Shown here one piece after another: positions 27,558 through 48,700 of a DNA stretch of 64,000 nt (the first letter of the stretch is position 1; each line of letters begins with the position of its first letter). Below the pieces are notes generated by a model. That model saw only the letters and a program-made list of their open reading frames with translations. It did not search any database and was not told the DNA's origin. This DNA is from Maylandia zebra. Its lineage: Eukaryota; Chordata; Actinopteri; Cichliformes; Cichlidae. Both the position numbers and the translations under genes were made by a program. The DNA lies in the NCBI RefSeq assembly GCF_041146795.1, contig NC_135176.1, positions 603,286 to 667,285 of the forward strand, given 5' to 3'.

Positions 27558-27866
27558 GTAAATGGCCTGTATTTGTATAGTGCTTTTCTAGTCCCTAAGG
27601 ACCCCAAAGCGCTTTACATATCCAGTCATCCACCCATTCACACACTGGTGATGGCAGCTACATGTAGCCACAGCCACCCTGGGGCGCACTGACAGAGGCG
27701 AGGCTGCCGGACACTGGCGCCACCGGGCCCTCTGACCACCACCAGTAGGCAACGGGTGAAGTGTCTTGCCCAAGGACACAACGACCGAGACTGTCCAAGC
27801 CGGGGCTCGAACCGGCAACCTTCCGATTACAAGGCGATCTCCCAACTCTTGAGCCACGATCGCCCC
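27558..27866 (-). mobile_element. tRNA-derived SINE, copy 2
   Basis: Inverse copy of the SINE at 9416-9726, with the A and B boxes and the 'aaatacaggccatttac' tail conserved. The high similarity between the copies suggests recent family activity. Confidence 0.88.
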
Positions 27867-28978
27867 AAGTTTACACATAGTCATGTTGTTTTAAATGAAA
27901 TGACACATAGTTCACAGACAGGCTCATCTTTTTCTACGATGTGATTTGAGCTGATCTTAAAAATAAAGTCATTTAAAATATGAGTCTTGCTGACTGATGT
28001 CAGGCTGCCATCTATTGGAGTGGAAGAGTTTGCACAAGTCGTGTCTGGGGAGGAGGGCCCGTATTTCACTGGTAGATTGGATTTAGAAAACATAAACACA
28101 TTACATCCTCCAATGTGTTTGTGTTTCATTTAGGTGTGTATACCATCAGCATAGCACAGGTGGAAAGTGTCAGAACCAGAGCGCTCAAAGACAAAGAAGA
28201 AGAAAAGACATGATGGGTAATCACAAAGATTCACATTGCAAGGAAAACCCGTTACACCATAAGCAAGTTGAGCCTGTGACATTTTCCAACTATTTACTAC
28301 TTCATTGTTCAGTGTGGGTGGCTGCTCTGTGACTGTCAGCCAGTCTCTTCTTTCTGATGATGCGAGGGATCTGAACTGAGTTTCTTTAAAGGAAAATATA
28401 TTTGTGTATTTAAAGCACACGTACACACTGCAGTGGCTACACAGCCATAATATCACATCCACTACAGACAAAGTTACAAAGTCAAATGCGATCAGATTGA
28501 CACCTCAGTGTCAACTATAGATGTTCAATTTGTGTAACTGGGATTCCTGTGATTAGAGCTACTTTGTAACTGTGAAATATCTCATATTAAATGATAAATG
28601 GAAGGTTTTCTACTCTACCTGACTCAAACAGCTTTAAACTACTGGGCTCATTATCCTATTCATACACACACTTTCAGTGCTCTCTGTCTGTACTCTGATG
28701 GATGCACCGGAGAGCAGCTTGGGTTTCTCCCAGGAATATTTGTCATGCAGACTGCGGCAGACAGGAATCAAACCACCAACCGTCACATTTTTATTTCATT
28801 TAGTTTAGTGAGTTCATGTTCTTACTAACTTGGAGTAACTGTGGCCTCATAAAGTATTCTCATTCTAAACTATGACACGTATACAGAGCTAATGAGAGGG
28901 GGAAACATTTTTAACATACTGAAAAAAACCAATCATTAAAAGTATAGGGCTTTAGAGCGTGATGTCACAGGAGGGGGC
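27867..28978. other. Intergenic sequence
   Basis: No gene recognised. 28697-28780 resembles 18760-18850 (shared 'ggagagcagcttgg'-like core and 'gcagacaggaatcaaaccac'-like end), probably fragments of a dispersed SINE-like repeat. Confidence 0.35.
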
Positions 28979-29107
28979 GTGACCGCCGAGGCGCCATTTT
29001 AGCAGGCCAAACAAAGGGCTAAAGGAGCGAAAGCATCAGCAATGGTTCGCCCTTGTTGTGTTGTCAGTTGTTAGATCACACGATTGGGAAGAGAACAAGC
29101 TGGAAAA
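28979..29107 (+). pseudogene. Possible THAP-domain first-exon remnant
   Basis: A GC-rich leader ('ggcgccatttt') is followed by ATG at about 29042 encoding 'MVRPCCVVSC' and then a stop. THAP domains begin with a similar 'MVxxCCVxGCxN' C2CH half-site. Only about ten residues match, so this is tentative. It ends exactly where the duplicated riox2 segment begins. Confidence 0.3.
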
Positions 29108-29172
29108 TTTTAACCGAGACCAGTAACACAGAGCTCTGTCTGACCATGTTAATCACAGTGTTTTAAGTATGA

Positions 29173-29298
<126 letters not shown>

Positions 29299-29415
29299 TA
29301 AGCTTCTTCTTCTTCCCCTTTTTACCCCAAGCCCTAAAAGGCTGATAGTAGCAGATAAAAATTTTGCGAATGTGCTAACTGGAGACCGAGGTAGTTTCAG
29401 ATTGATACCATAGGT

Positions 29416-29639
29416 CAGGGGTCTCGAACTGCAGGCTTCGAGGGCCGGTGTCCTGCAGGTTTTAGATCTCACCCTAGGTCAACACACCAGAATCACATGA
29501 TGAGTTCATTACCAGGCCTCTGGAGACTACAAGACATGTTGAGGAGGTCATTTAGCCATTTAAATCAGCTGTGATGGATCAAGGACACGTTTAAAACCTG
29601 CAGGACACCGGCCCTCGAGGCCTGGAGTTCGAGACCCTG
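29416..29639. mobile_element. hAT MITE within duplication copy A
   Basis: Ends CAGGGGTCTCGAACTGCAGG and the complementary 'gagttcgagaccctg'. The same element occupies the same place in copy B, so it was present before the duplication. No clear target duplication was identified. Confidence 0.75.
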
Positions 29640-29690
29640 CTGTAGGAGCATCTACTAACTCAGAAGAGTTCAAATTCCATGGCGTTGACC

Positions 29691-30660
29691 ACATTGATAT
29701 GAAAGTCTGCAGAGACTCTCACTCGGAGGGAGTCTAGGCTGAGCCCTATGAAAGTAATGCATTGAGTTGGCGTCAATGTGCTCTTTTCCATGAGCGGGGC
29801 CACTGCTGCCTCGGTGCATTTCACAAACACCCTTGGGCTCAGTGAGAGACCAAAAGACAGGACTACACACTCGTATGCTATCCCCTGGAAAGCAAATCTC
29901 AGATACTTTCAGTGTGGGGGATATATGGGGATGTGGAAATAAGCATCCCTCAGGTCGATTGATGTGAACGAGTCGCCCGCTCGTACAAACCGTAGCAGCG
30001 AGGCGTGTGTCAACATCCTGAACTTGTATGTCCTTAAATGCCGGTTCAGGGCACGGAGATCCAGAATGGCTCTCATCCCCCTCCCCCCTTTCTTTGGCAC
30101 AAGGAAATACCTTGAATAAAATCCACTGTGCATTTCCTCGGGAGGGACAAGTCTTATAGCTCCTTTGTCTCTCAAGGTGGAAATTTCCTCCAGGAGAAAA
30201 CTGGCGGACTCGCCCGGAGCACGAGAGTAAACGAATTCTTTGAATTGTGGTGGAGCGACACTGAATTGCAGCCTGTAGCCCTTTTTCAATGTCCTCAGCG
30301 CCCATGCTGACTGAATGCAGGTGGCCCAGCTCTTCATGTGGAGAGACAGAGGGCTCACTGGCCACTCCACCGAAGATGGCGTTTTGGCGCCCCCTTGTGG
30401 TCGCAGCGCGAACCACACGCCATTTTGGCGTCCCGTCACCTCTGTCACAGGCGAGCGAGGTGACGGGCTCATCTGCGTCATCACAGCCATGGAAACGCGA
30501 GTCTCCACGGGCTGCGTTATGGCAGACGGTGCTCTGTTTTTCAACATTTTTTTTCATGTGTTTTGCAACACTCGACAGCGCCCTCGGCAAACTGCCTGGA
30601 TGCGCGTGTCGGGGCTTTTTAATACAGAATGCACGAAATAAGTGCCCGTGAAACAACACT
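29691..30660 (-). pseudogene. DIRS-like retrotransposon reverse transcriptase fragment
   Basis: DIRS elements are retrotransposons that integrate through a tyrosine recombinase. Minus-strand residues include 'LEEISTLRDKGAIRLVPPEE', 'GFYSRYFLVPKKGGRGMRAI', 'LDLRALNRHL' and 'FTSIDLRDAYFHIPIYP', which match the fingers and palm of DIRS1-type RT (first catalytic Asp in SIDLRDAY). After a stop comes 'FAFQGIAYECVVLSFGLSLS'. The sequence then jumps to 'FIGLSLDSLRVRV', so the YxDD catalytic block is deleted. It abuts duplication copy A on one side and the foldback element's target duplication on the other. The recombinase is not seen. Confidence 0.82.
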
Positions 30661-30669
30661 GTGAACTTT

Positions 30670-31236
30670 AGCAGAGTGAAGCTGACCCCCCACCCACTTG
30701 AAACGTAAAGGCAAATAGGCGGAGCGGTTAGTGCTACGTTTGTGCAGATTTGTGCAGGTAAAATTAGCGTTTGTGCTGCTACAGTATCTGAGATATTAAA
30801 CTTTATTTTATAGGTCATTCAAAGGTCACCATCCCCCCAGACTGCTCCAAAACAAACCAAAATGGTCTACTTTTTTAGTGCTACGTTTGTGCTGGTTTGT
30901 GCAGGTAAAATTAGCGTTTGTGCTCCTACTGTTTTAAAGATATTAATGAAAATGTAAAGGTCAACCAGCCCCCCCACATTACCCAAATCCAACAAAAGTG
31001 GTATCAAACGTTTGTGCTACATTTGTGCTGGTTTGTGCTGCAGAAATTTTTGTTTGTGCTGCTAACATTTTAAAATGTTTAATAAAATAACGTCTTGATG
31101 CGTGCTTAATCATCCAGGTAAGTAAATCCCAAAAGGTTGATTCTGTTCATCTGGACATTTTCAGTTGGAGAAACGTTTCGTCACTCATCCAAGTGACTTC
31201 TTCAGTCTCAGCTGACTGCAGGTTTCCCCAACCATA
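30670..31236 (+). repeat. Left terminal inverted repeat of foldback element
   Basis: It pairs with 33238-33901. The outer part holds several degenerate copies of a 'gctacgtttgtgctggtttg'-like motif. The inner ~155 bp (from 31083) is a separate sequence also present inverted at 33238-33400. Confidence 0.88.
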
Positions 31237-31409
31237 TAAACAGTACATTTGCATAGTGAAGGAAACTAGCGCCACTGAATGAACAATGTGCCGGGGGGTT
31301 AATTCCATGATTGTTAGTATGCAAATTCTTATGACCATTGATCAATGACAACTAATCAAAGCCTATTGATCAATGGCCATGAGTACCATTCACAGAAAGT
31401 GGGGAATGG

Positions 31410-32889
31410 CTACAATCACAGCATTGTAGGATGGCGAAAGATGTACCCTTGGGCCCCCCTTCTCGATCCAGAGATGGTCAGCATCCTGACAGCCCGATGG
31501 ACGAAGCTGTCTCTCAGTCTGCTGGTTCTGGTCCGGAGGCTCTTCAGTATCCTTCCTGATGGCAGCAAACTGAAGACGCTGTTGAAGGGATGAGTGGAGT
31601 CACCTGTAATGGAGACGACCTTCCAGATGAGGCAGGTGCAGTAGATCTCCTGGGGAGGGAGGCAAGAGAGGTCCCCACAATGCTCTCGGCTGCTCTCACT
31701 ACCCGTTGTCATTTTTTCCTGCAGAACCCAATGCAGGAGTCATACCACACAGTGATGCAGCTGGTGAGGATACTCTCAACTGTGCCTCTGTAAAAGGTGC
31801 TCATAATGGGGGTTGAATCTCTTGTGCTTCTCAGTTTGCAGAGGAAGTAGAGTCACTGTTGGTCTTCTCCACATTCAGGGACAGGTTGTTGTTGCTGTAC
31901 CACTCTGCCAGATGGTTAACTTCACCCCTGTAGTAGATCTCGTCGTGGGTCAGCAGAGTGAAGAGAAGGGAGCTCAACACACATCCTTGGGGAGCCCCCG
32001 TATTCCGTGTTCTTGGGCTGGAGGTGTTGCTGTCGACCCGTACTGTCTGCTGTCTTCCTGTCAAGAAATCTAGCAGCCCGTTATACAGCAAGGTGCTGAT
32101 CCCCAGCAGATCCAGTTTGTGAATGAGTTGCTGGGGAATGATGGTGTTGAATGCTGAACTGAAGTCTATGAACAGCATTCTGACATATGAGTCTCTAGTG
32201 TTCAGATGTGTGAGGGCTGAGTGAGGGGCAGTTGAAATTCCATCATCGGTTGAGCGTTTTGACCGGTATGCGAACTGAAATGGATCCAGGTTGGGGGAAA
32301 GCAATAATTTGATTTGATGCATGACTAACCGTTCAAAGCACTTAACTTAATAATGATGGAGGTGAGTTTGACAGGACGGTAGTCCTTAAAGCAGGAGATA
32401 GATGACTTCTTGGGTTCAGTAATGATGGTGGAGGGATCTCCACACACTGTCTGGGGATTGTGTCACCACGGTCTGTAGAGTGGGCTTGTAGTCTGTGATG
32501 GTTTGTATTCCTTGCCACTGCCTCCAAGTATCTCTGCTGTCGCTGAAGCTTTGCTGTAACTGATGCCACGTGACAGGTTTGCCCTTGCTGTTCTTAGACT
32601 CACCTAATTCCCGGCTCTGAAGGCTTGCATTTTTTCAACTTTAGGAGCATTTAAACCTGACCTGTGAGCCATGGTTTCTGATTGGCCCAGACAGTGATAG
32701 TCCTGGTCTCTGTGACATCATCGATGCATTTTGGGATGTAGGCAGTGACAGTTTCTGTATATTCCTGAAAGTCTGTGGTGTTGTCGTGTGTGGCGGCCTG
32801 TGGTGGAAAAGCAGTGCCTCTGAGGACCCTTCTGGCCACACCTGTACCTGCTTACGAACTGGTTTGGTGACTTTGACCAGGGGCCTGTG
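31410..32889 (-). pseudogene. LINE (L2/Rex-type) ORF2 fragment inside the foldback element
   Basis: Minus strand. The linker block 'TITVWANQKPWLTGQV' (about 32650-32700) is followed by RT at 31831-32322 with '[20 protein letters not shown]', '[20 protein letters not shown]' and '[20 protein letters not shown]'. The sequence then jumps to '[20 protein letters not shown]', so the FADD catalytic block is deleted. The C-terminal end, 'ITGDSTHPFNSVFSLLPSGR', is at 31416-31712. Several frameshifts are present. Confidence 0.85.
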
Positions 32890-33235
32890 GGAACCCATGG
32901 CACACCTAGATTTCTGCCTGTACTGACCCTTATGCAAAATAGGTGGAATTAAGACAGTTCCAAAAGCAAACACAACTGATCAGTGCTGAGAGTGGTCCTG
33001 TTGCTGAGGTTGGGATGATCCTGTAATCTCTTATGAACGACCTCCAACGCTTCTATGACTGGGATGCAAGTGAAGACAGATGTAACATCTCTCTCTCACT
33101 GTACATGTACTGTTTATAAAATTAGGGAAACATAACCTGCACAAACAAAATAATTTGCAGGACAAATGTTTGACATCAATTTTGTTCGATTTGAAGAAGG
33201 TAGGGGGGGCAACTTCACTCACGGGTGTTTATAAG
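32890..33235 (-). pseudogene. Penelope-like element RT fragment inside the foldback element
   Basis: The stretch reading 'NLSNRTTLSTDQLCLLLEL' and '...GVPWVP' on the minus strand aligns by eye at the nucleotide level with 53215-53345, where the continuation contains the Penelope-type 'RYVDDTW' block. The LINE fragment begins in the middle of this RT, at the 'MGSP'-equivalent position. Confidence 0.65.
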
Positions 33236-33237
33236 GT

Positions 33238-33901
33238 TAGGAAACCTACAGTCAGCTGAGACTGAAGAAGTCACTTGGATGAGTGACGAAACGTTTCTCC
33301 AACTGAAAATGTCCAGATGAACAGAATCAACCTTTTGGGATTTACTTACCTGGATGATTAAGCACGCATCAAGACGTTATTTTATTAAACATTTTAAAAT
33401 GTTAGCAGCACAAACCAGCACAAACGTTTGACATCCATTTTGTTTGATTCCATTAATATGGGGGGGCTGGTTGACCTCTAGAAATTTTTGTTAATATCTT
33501 TAAAATAATAACGGCACAAACAAAAATTTCTGCAGCACAAACCAGCACAAACGTAGCACAAACGTTTGATACCACTTTTGTTGGATTTGGGTAATGTGGG
33601 GGGGCTGGTTGACCTTTACATTTTCATTAATATCTTTAAAACAGAAGCAGCACAAACGCTAATTTTACCTGCACAAACCAGCACAAACGTAGCACTAAAA
33701 AAGTAGACCATTTTGGCCCGTTTTGGAGCAGTCTGGGGGGATGGTGATGTCATCAGCAAAAAATATAACTTTTAATATCTCAGATACTGTAGCAGCACAA
33801 ACGCTAATTTTACCTGCACAAATCTGCACAAACGTAGCACTAACCGCTCCGCCTATTTGCCTTTACGTTTCAAGTGGGTGGGGGGTCAGCTTCACTCTGC
33901 T
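33238..33901 (-). repeat. Right terminal inverted repeat of foldback element
   Basis: Inverse complement of 30670-31236, with about 100 bp extra near 33430-33530 caused by one more copy of the internal 'cacaaacgtagcacaaacg'-type repeat. Confidence 0.88.
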
Positions 33902-34090
33902 GTGAACTTTGGCTCTCTTTCCCTCTGGCGGGTCCGGTGACAGGAACGCCGGCCCGAGTTAAGCACTCTGTGTGGAACATGTCCCGTTGAACTTGCTCTG
34001 GAACGGAGCTGGGAGGCGGCAGGGTGGCCCATGAAGGGGGAAACTGGGTTCAGACTCCTATAAACTACTAACCTATACTTTCACTGCTCA
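33902..34090 (-). other. Probable continuation of DIRS-like element beyond the foldback insertion
   Basis: It starts with the second GTGAACTTT copy and is GC-rich, unlike the AT-rich sequence after 34090. Contiguity with 29691-30660 is inferred from the target duplication. No protein family was recognised. Confidence 0.35.
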
Positions 34091-43375
<9,285 letters not shown>

Positions 43376-43450
43376 TTCACCTGCAGTCAGCTACTGATGT
43401 ACACCTGATTGTTATCAAAACGTCGTATTTGTCTTTGACCTCTTTTCCTG

Positions 43451-43456
43451 AATAAA
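43451..43456 (+). terminator. riox2: riox2 polyadenylation signal
   Basis: AATAAA lies 76 nt after the stop codon, in 'cctgaataaagctgg'. It is the only canonical signal close to the stop, so cleavage is expected about 10-30 nt downstream. Confidence 0.8.
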
Positions 43457-43479
43457 GCTGGTATTTAAAGATTGACCTT

Positions 43480-44750
43480 TACAAAGTTTTGACAGTTACT
43501 GCTTGAGTTCAAATGTCTTCTTGTATAATGAGGATTAACAGGAACGTCACTGGGAAAACCTGCATGGCTCTGTGTGCCTGTGCAGTAACAGTAGTAATAG
43601 CTGCTGTGTTGTAGCCTCTCACTGCTGTAACCATAGACTAGACTTGTAAAATCGACGGGCTCATCTAGTTTGTTTTTAATGTAATTATTGGTTTCTGTTA
43701 TTAGTTTGAGTGTGTCAGTAATACAGCAGTGCCAGGAAAACACAACTGGTCATTCCTGCGACGACGTGCATACAAAAACAAACGGCGCCTAATCGATGCA
43801 CAAACACAATCCGCCATCACAGTCAGGAGACCTGACCCCAAGCAGGAGACGGGGAGGCGGCCCACACGGAGCGGTCGCCATCATCATGATCTAATGTGAC
43901 ATATATGCATGATTGTGTCATTTGTATAAAATATTATAAGCTGTTTATGCAAAGCTTCATTAAGAATGGTGCAACCGTACAAGACGAGATGCTACAGTCA
44001 TGATGAATGTAGATGTTGGCCAGTTCATGGAAACACTGATACCAGAGACCGAGGCCAATCTTCACAGACAGGTTCATAACATTTTTAGGATTTCACCTCT
44101 GAACATCACAATAGTGGTTTTTCAATGAAGATGTGATTTAAGAGCAGATTTTCAGCTTGGTTTCACAAGTATTAAGTAACTATTTAATTACCATTTCCAC
44201 TGCCATCTCTTTACAGCTCTCCATTTTCAGAGGCTCAAATGTAATTGGGCAAATGCCATGTCCTTCCTTGAGATGCTGCTAGACCTGTACTGCAGCACCT
44301 GTGACCTGCTGGTTACAGAGGGATTGAATAGGACGGCTGAATCTGCAGCACATGAAAGGAGGAGGCGACTTGAGACACAGCAGTAGGGCTCACAACTGTT
44401 TGACTTGGAGCATGTCACAGGCATAAATGCAGAGGACTGCATCAGGATCAAATGTTTTCCAAATCGAGCATGCATATCATCGTTAAGATTTCAGTGCTGA
44501 ATAAGGCATGGCTGCTTTTGACCGAGGACAAAGGAGGAGGCTGGGGCCAGGAGACCAGAGGAAGGAGGGATGGGCTGAAACCGGCCAACAGTAAGACCGA
44601 CAGCCGCAGTTCTAAAAACAGACGATTAACTCTCCGAATTTATTTCAAAATGTTTTATGTTAATGAAACACTGTGAGATCACCACTGAATTCGTGTTCAC
44701 CCACAAACACCGAAAAATGATTATCTTTTTTTTTTTTAAAGAAAGGTTTG
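43480..44750. other. riox2-tiprl intergenic region
   Basis: About 1.3 kb with no recognised gene or clear element boundaries. The two genes are tandem on the plus strand, so tiprl needs its own promoter, probably near 44750-44830. Confidence 0.4.
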
Positions 44751-44828
44751 AAAGTGGAACCAAAGTGCGAGCGTCACAAACATCACCGGGCAGATTTCAC
44801 CGGCGTACCCGGGAGCCTCCAATGACAG
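44751..44828 (+). other. tiprl: Candidate non-coding first exon of tiprl
   Basis: A GC-rich stretch ends in a good donor, 'aatgacag|gtaacg' (44828). It lies upstream of the first coding exon, which has an acceptor at 45757-45758, so an upstream exon is required. The exact start is not determinable. Confidence 0.4.
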
Positions 44829-45782
44829 GTAACGCTCGACAACAACATCAAGGTAAATGAATGTGTTTGTGTGTTTGTGTACAGCCTGTGTGTTTGACCG
44901 CAGAGCTTTACGTTCACAGCCTAAACTGGGACGAAGCATTTGGAGCTGCCTGAGCGAACATCGAGTCAGCGCAGGGAAACAAACGTCCGGCGAGCCTTTG
45001 TGCTAATATTTGTTTCTGTAACACGGCAAACACGCTGTGCGTGAACCGAGCCTCAGCTACTTTAAGTGTGCAGATCGTGCAAGTTTATAATAATACGAGT
45101 CACAGATTCGGTATGTTCACTCATAATAAAGCTGCTGACGGCCTGACCAACATTTAGTTATTGCTACAAACCGACCAGCTTGTAGGAATAACTAAATGTT
45201 GCACGGCTGACAAGAATTTCCTTTTTTTAAACCTCGGATGTCTCTGTTATTTGGGATTTTTATCCTCTTTAGCAAAATGCGCTGCGCAGTGATTTTCTCG
45301 GATTGTTGTGCAGCAGCTGGCGGGCACGGAGCTGACCCTGACTGTAGTCACAGCTCTTCACTGGCACAGTGCTGCTCTTCTGTCTCGGTGCCCACGTTTG
45401 AGCAGCTTTGAAAACCCTGACCAGGGATCATTTGGATGGTCAGCATCTGTGGGCCACTTCTGCAAATCATCAGCGGGTTTCCCACAGTCGAAATTTCCAC
45501 AACTACTCCTGTGAGTGGTTTCAACTTTGGGACCAGCTACAGCCAGTAAATCGCCCTTTTAGTGAAAATGTCTGGAAAGGGATTTTGCATCGGTGGAAGG
45601 AGCTCACTGTGTCCTTGCCAGATTTGGTTTCTAACAAAGACAACACATGACAACTACAAAGTCATCGCATTTAAACAGACAAACACACCATAAGCTCTGA
45701 ACAGCAGATACTGTCCACCTGTTCTGTTTGGACAAACCTGCTGATGTTTGTCTTGCAGTTGATGCTGGCCTCTCTGTCCATG

Positions 45783-48700
45783 ATGATGTCACATGGTTTC
45801 AAGAGCAGTAAGCAGGACTTCAACTTTGGACCATGGAAAGTGACTGCTTCCAAAAACCACATCATGAAGTCCAAGGACATTGAACGGTGAGATATTTGTC
45901 ACATTTTAATATCATCTAAGCTGTGTTGGGTCCAGCCTGTGTAACCAGGCGGACTGTCAGAGAACCAAACAGTAGAGTCTGTGTGTGTCCACATGAGTCG
46001 TGTTTACATGATCAGCTGTTTTTGCCTGTTTATTGCATCACAAAAGCTGTAACACGTCCTCTTCATCAGACAGCAACGCACCGAGCATCATCACATCTTC
46101 TCGCTGTGATGTGATCACATGGTGGAAAAATAGAAATAACCATAAATGAATAATGTAGACACTGAAAGAAGCAGCCGCGACACGTTAAAGAAAACAAACT
46201 AATATTGTTGCAGGCGCTGCTCGATTTGTTTCTGATGTTTTGAATCCTCCCAAAACGACTAGAATAGATGAGAAAACCTGATTGATATCAGTCTTCACTG
46301 TTTGACTTTCCAGGCTAGCAGAAGACATGAACATGCCTTCTCTTCCAGAGATGTTGTTTGGAGACAACATACTGCGCATCCAGCACACGGACGGTTACGG
46401 GATTGAATTCAATGCTGTTGATTCCCTGAAGAGAGTCAGCAACATGGAGGATAGCGTCAAGGTGGCGTGTGCTCAGGAATGGCAGGAGAGCAGGTAAGAC
46501 GCTCACTGTTAGCTTCTGTCAGATAATCTTCTCTGCTTGGATAAAAACCCACTTTTAGACCAGTACTTGGGACTCGGCGTGCTGCTGTGTCTGTCTACGG
46601 CGTTCTGCGGCAGATTTTCTGCGACGCCGCTGCGTTGCACCAATTTTCTGACTGTCAGCTACTGTCCAATGTATTTGACAGGTCTTGGTGTTTCAGTCAT
46701 ACCCTAGAGAACAAAGTGTGGTGCGTTCATTCTGTCAGCTAAAGGTGTAGTATAGGCTCAGGGTTACACTGGCTTACTGAGCTAAACATCTTGGATGATA
46801 TCCCTTCCAGAGCTGATTCTGAACACTCTAAAGATGTGATCCGACCTTATGACTGGACGTACACCACAGACTACAGAGGCACTCTGACAGGAGAAAGCAT
46901 GCAGATAAAGGTAGGCAGGTTTGACACTGTTCACTCTTCACAGTCACAGGTTTGTAAGAAAGTGATGTGAGGTTTTCATGTGAAGGTGTCTGAGACTGCC
47001 GAGCGTATTGACATGGAGAAGCTTAAGGCTCGGGAACACATCATGTTCTTTGATGAGGTGCTGCTGTTTGAAGATGAGCTGCACGACCATGGAGTCTCTA
47101 TGCTTAGCGTCAAAATTGTGAGTGCCGTCTTCCTGTCCCGTGGGACTGCCAAATCCAAATGAGCAGCCGATTTAACACTGATGATGACGATGATGTTTCT
47201 TGTTGATGCAGCGAGTGATGCCGACCAGCTTCTTCCTGTTGATGCGTTTCTTCCTGCGAGTGGACGGAGTGCTGATTAGAATAAACGATACTCGACTATA
47301 TCACGAGGTAAGTTGTTTCATCACCTGAGAGTGTGCTGCCAGACTTCATCACGGGCAGGTGACAGACTTCAAAGTGACTCACGTGATGTAACGTTTGGTT
47401 TCAGGCTGGGAAGGATTACATGCTGCGAGAGTTCACTACGAGGGAAAGCAAAATCTCAGAGCTGAAGGTGAGCAGTGACACAGAGCTGTGATTCTGTTAT
47501 TTGTTTCCACTTACTGGCTTCTTCGATCCAAAGCAGAGCCCGAATATTTTCATGTTCACGAAAGGCTTTGTGTGAGTTTGAACGTCGTCTGGCACTTTAT
47601 TCTAGCACCGACTCCTTTTGGATTTGTTAATAACTATCGTAGGAAGGAAAAATATATGTCAATGCTTTTGCATTCTTTCAGAAATGTAGCTGGGTAATTA
47701 TGTCATTGGCATCGGTGAGCCACTGTCAATATGTGACATATTGAAGTCGCGTTTGAATTTGCGCTTGTTTTTTTGCTTTCACTTTGCAATCGTGCGAACT
47801 GTGTATAGAGAGCGACAGCACTGATCTGTGAGTGATGATAATTTGTGCACCAATTCCTCTGACATCGTCTTATTAATCGTTAGCTTACTATGCAAACATG
47901 ACAAGTGAAATCTCCCGCAGCTTAAACATGTGAGAGGTTGATCGCGCAGAGAATCGCTGAGCTTATGTGAGTGTGTGTGTAAAAGCAGCAGGATATATAT
48001 TTTAGTTCTGCTGAGCCAAATAAGACAGGTCAGGGTGAAGAAGTGACAGCCAAAGAAAAGCTTACCACAAAACGGAGAAGTTATGACAAATCAGACTATA
48101 AGGCAAAAAGAAAGTGCAGCTTTATGGTTTCATGGACAAAAGAATTTCTGTGGCTGCAACATGACGAGCTAAATAACCAGGGCTGCACATAAGTGGTCCG
48201 CAGGTGCGCATTCGCTGTCAAAATAAAAAACACGCACAAGATAAGAAGTTGCAACGCATGTTTGCGTACATAAGATTTTCAGGAGGAGGACAGACATTTG
48301 TTTAAAACTCTTAAAGATGTCGAAGAAGCTCCTTTAAGCAATTACTGTGATGTTCCTCCACCTCCAAAGAAACGTCAGGAGTCCGAACCACAAAAGAAGC
48401 GCGTATTCTCGGAAAAGTGGTTGCAGGAGGTGAGCTGGCTTCAAACAAATGATGAACGCACAGAGATGTGGTGCAGAATGTGCCGTGAAAATCCCACTCT
48501 AGGACAAAAACAGCCTTTTATATGGACGCAAACGCGCGCTGCAACTTCTTATCTGGTGCGTGTCTTTTATTTTGACAGCGAATGCGCACATGCAGACCAC
48601 TTATGTGCACCCGTGTAAATAACATAATGTTCTGCCGGGTGTGTTGTTGGTTTTCCCTCGATTTCTGAGTCGACAAGCGCCTTTGTTACTGGAACCAGTC

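Larger units (their letters stand above)
30670..33901. mobile_element. Foldback element with 9-bp target duplication (Mutator-like, tentative)
   Basis: 3232 bp beginning AGCAGAGTGAAGCTGACCCC and ending with the inverse complement. It is flanked by the exact 9-bp repeat GTGAACTTT (30661-30669, 33902-33910). The inverted repeats are about 570 and 660 bp. A 9-bp duplication plus very long inverted repeats is characteristic of Mutator-like elements; no MULE transposase is present to confirm. The interior carries a minus-strand LINE fragment (31410-32889) and a Penelope-like RT fragment (32890-33235). The host sequence appears to be the DIRS-like element. Confidence 0.85.

Noticed and set aside
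33255..33300. Hammerhead-ribozyme-like core ('ggatgagtgacgaaac') in the Penelope-type terminal sequence
   Set aside because: Penelope-like elements can carry hammerhead motifs, but here the CUGAUGA box has two core mismatches and no convincing stem II. Kept only as a relic.
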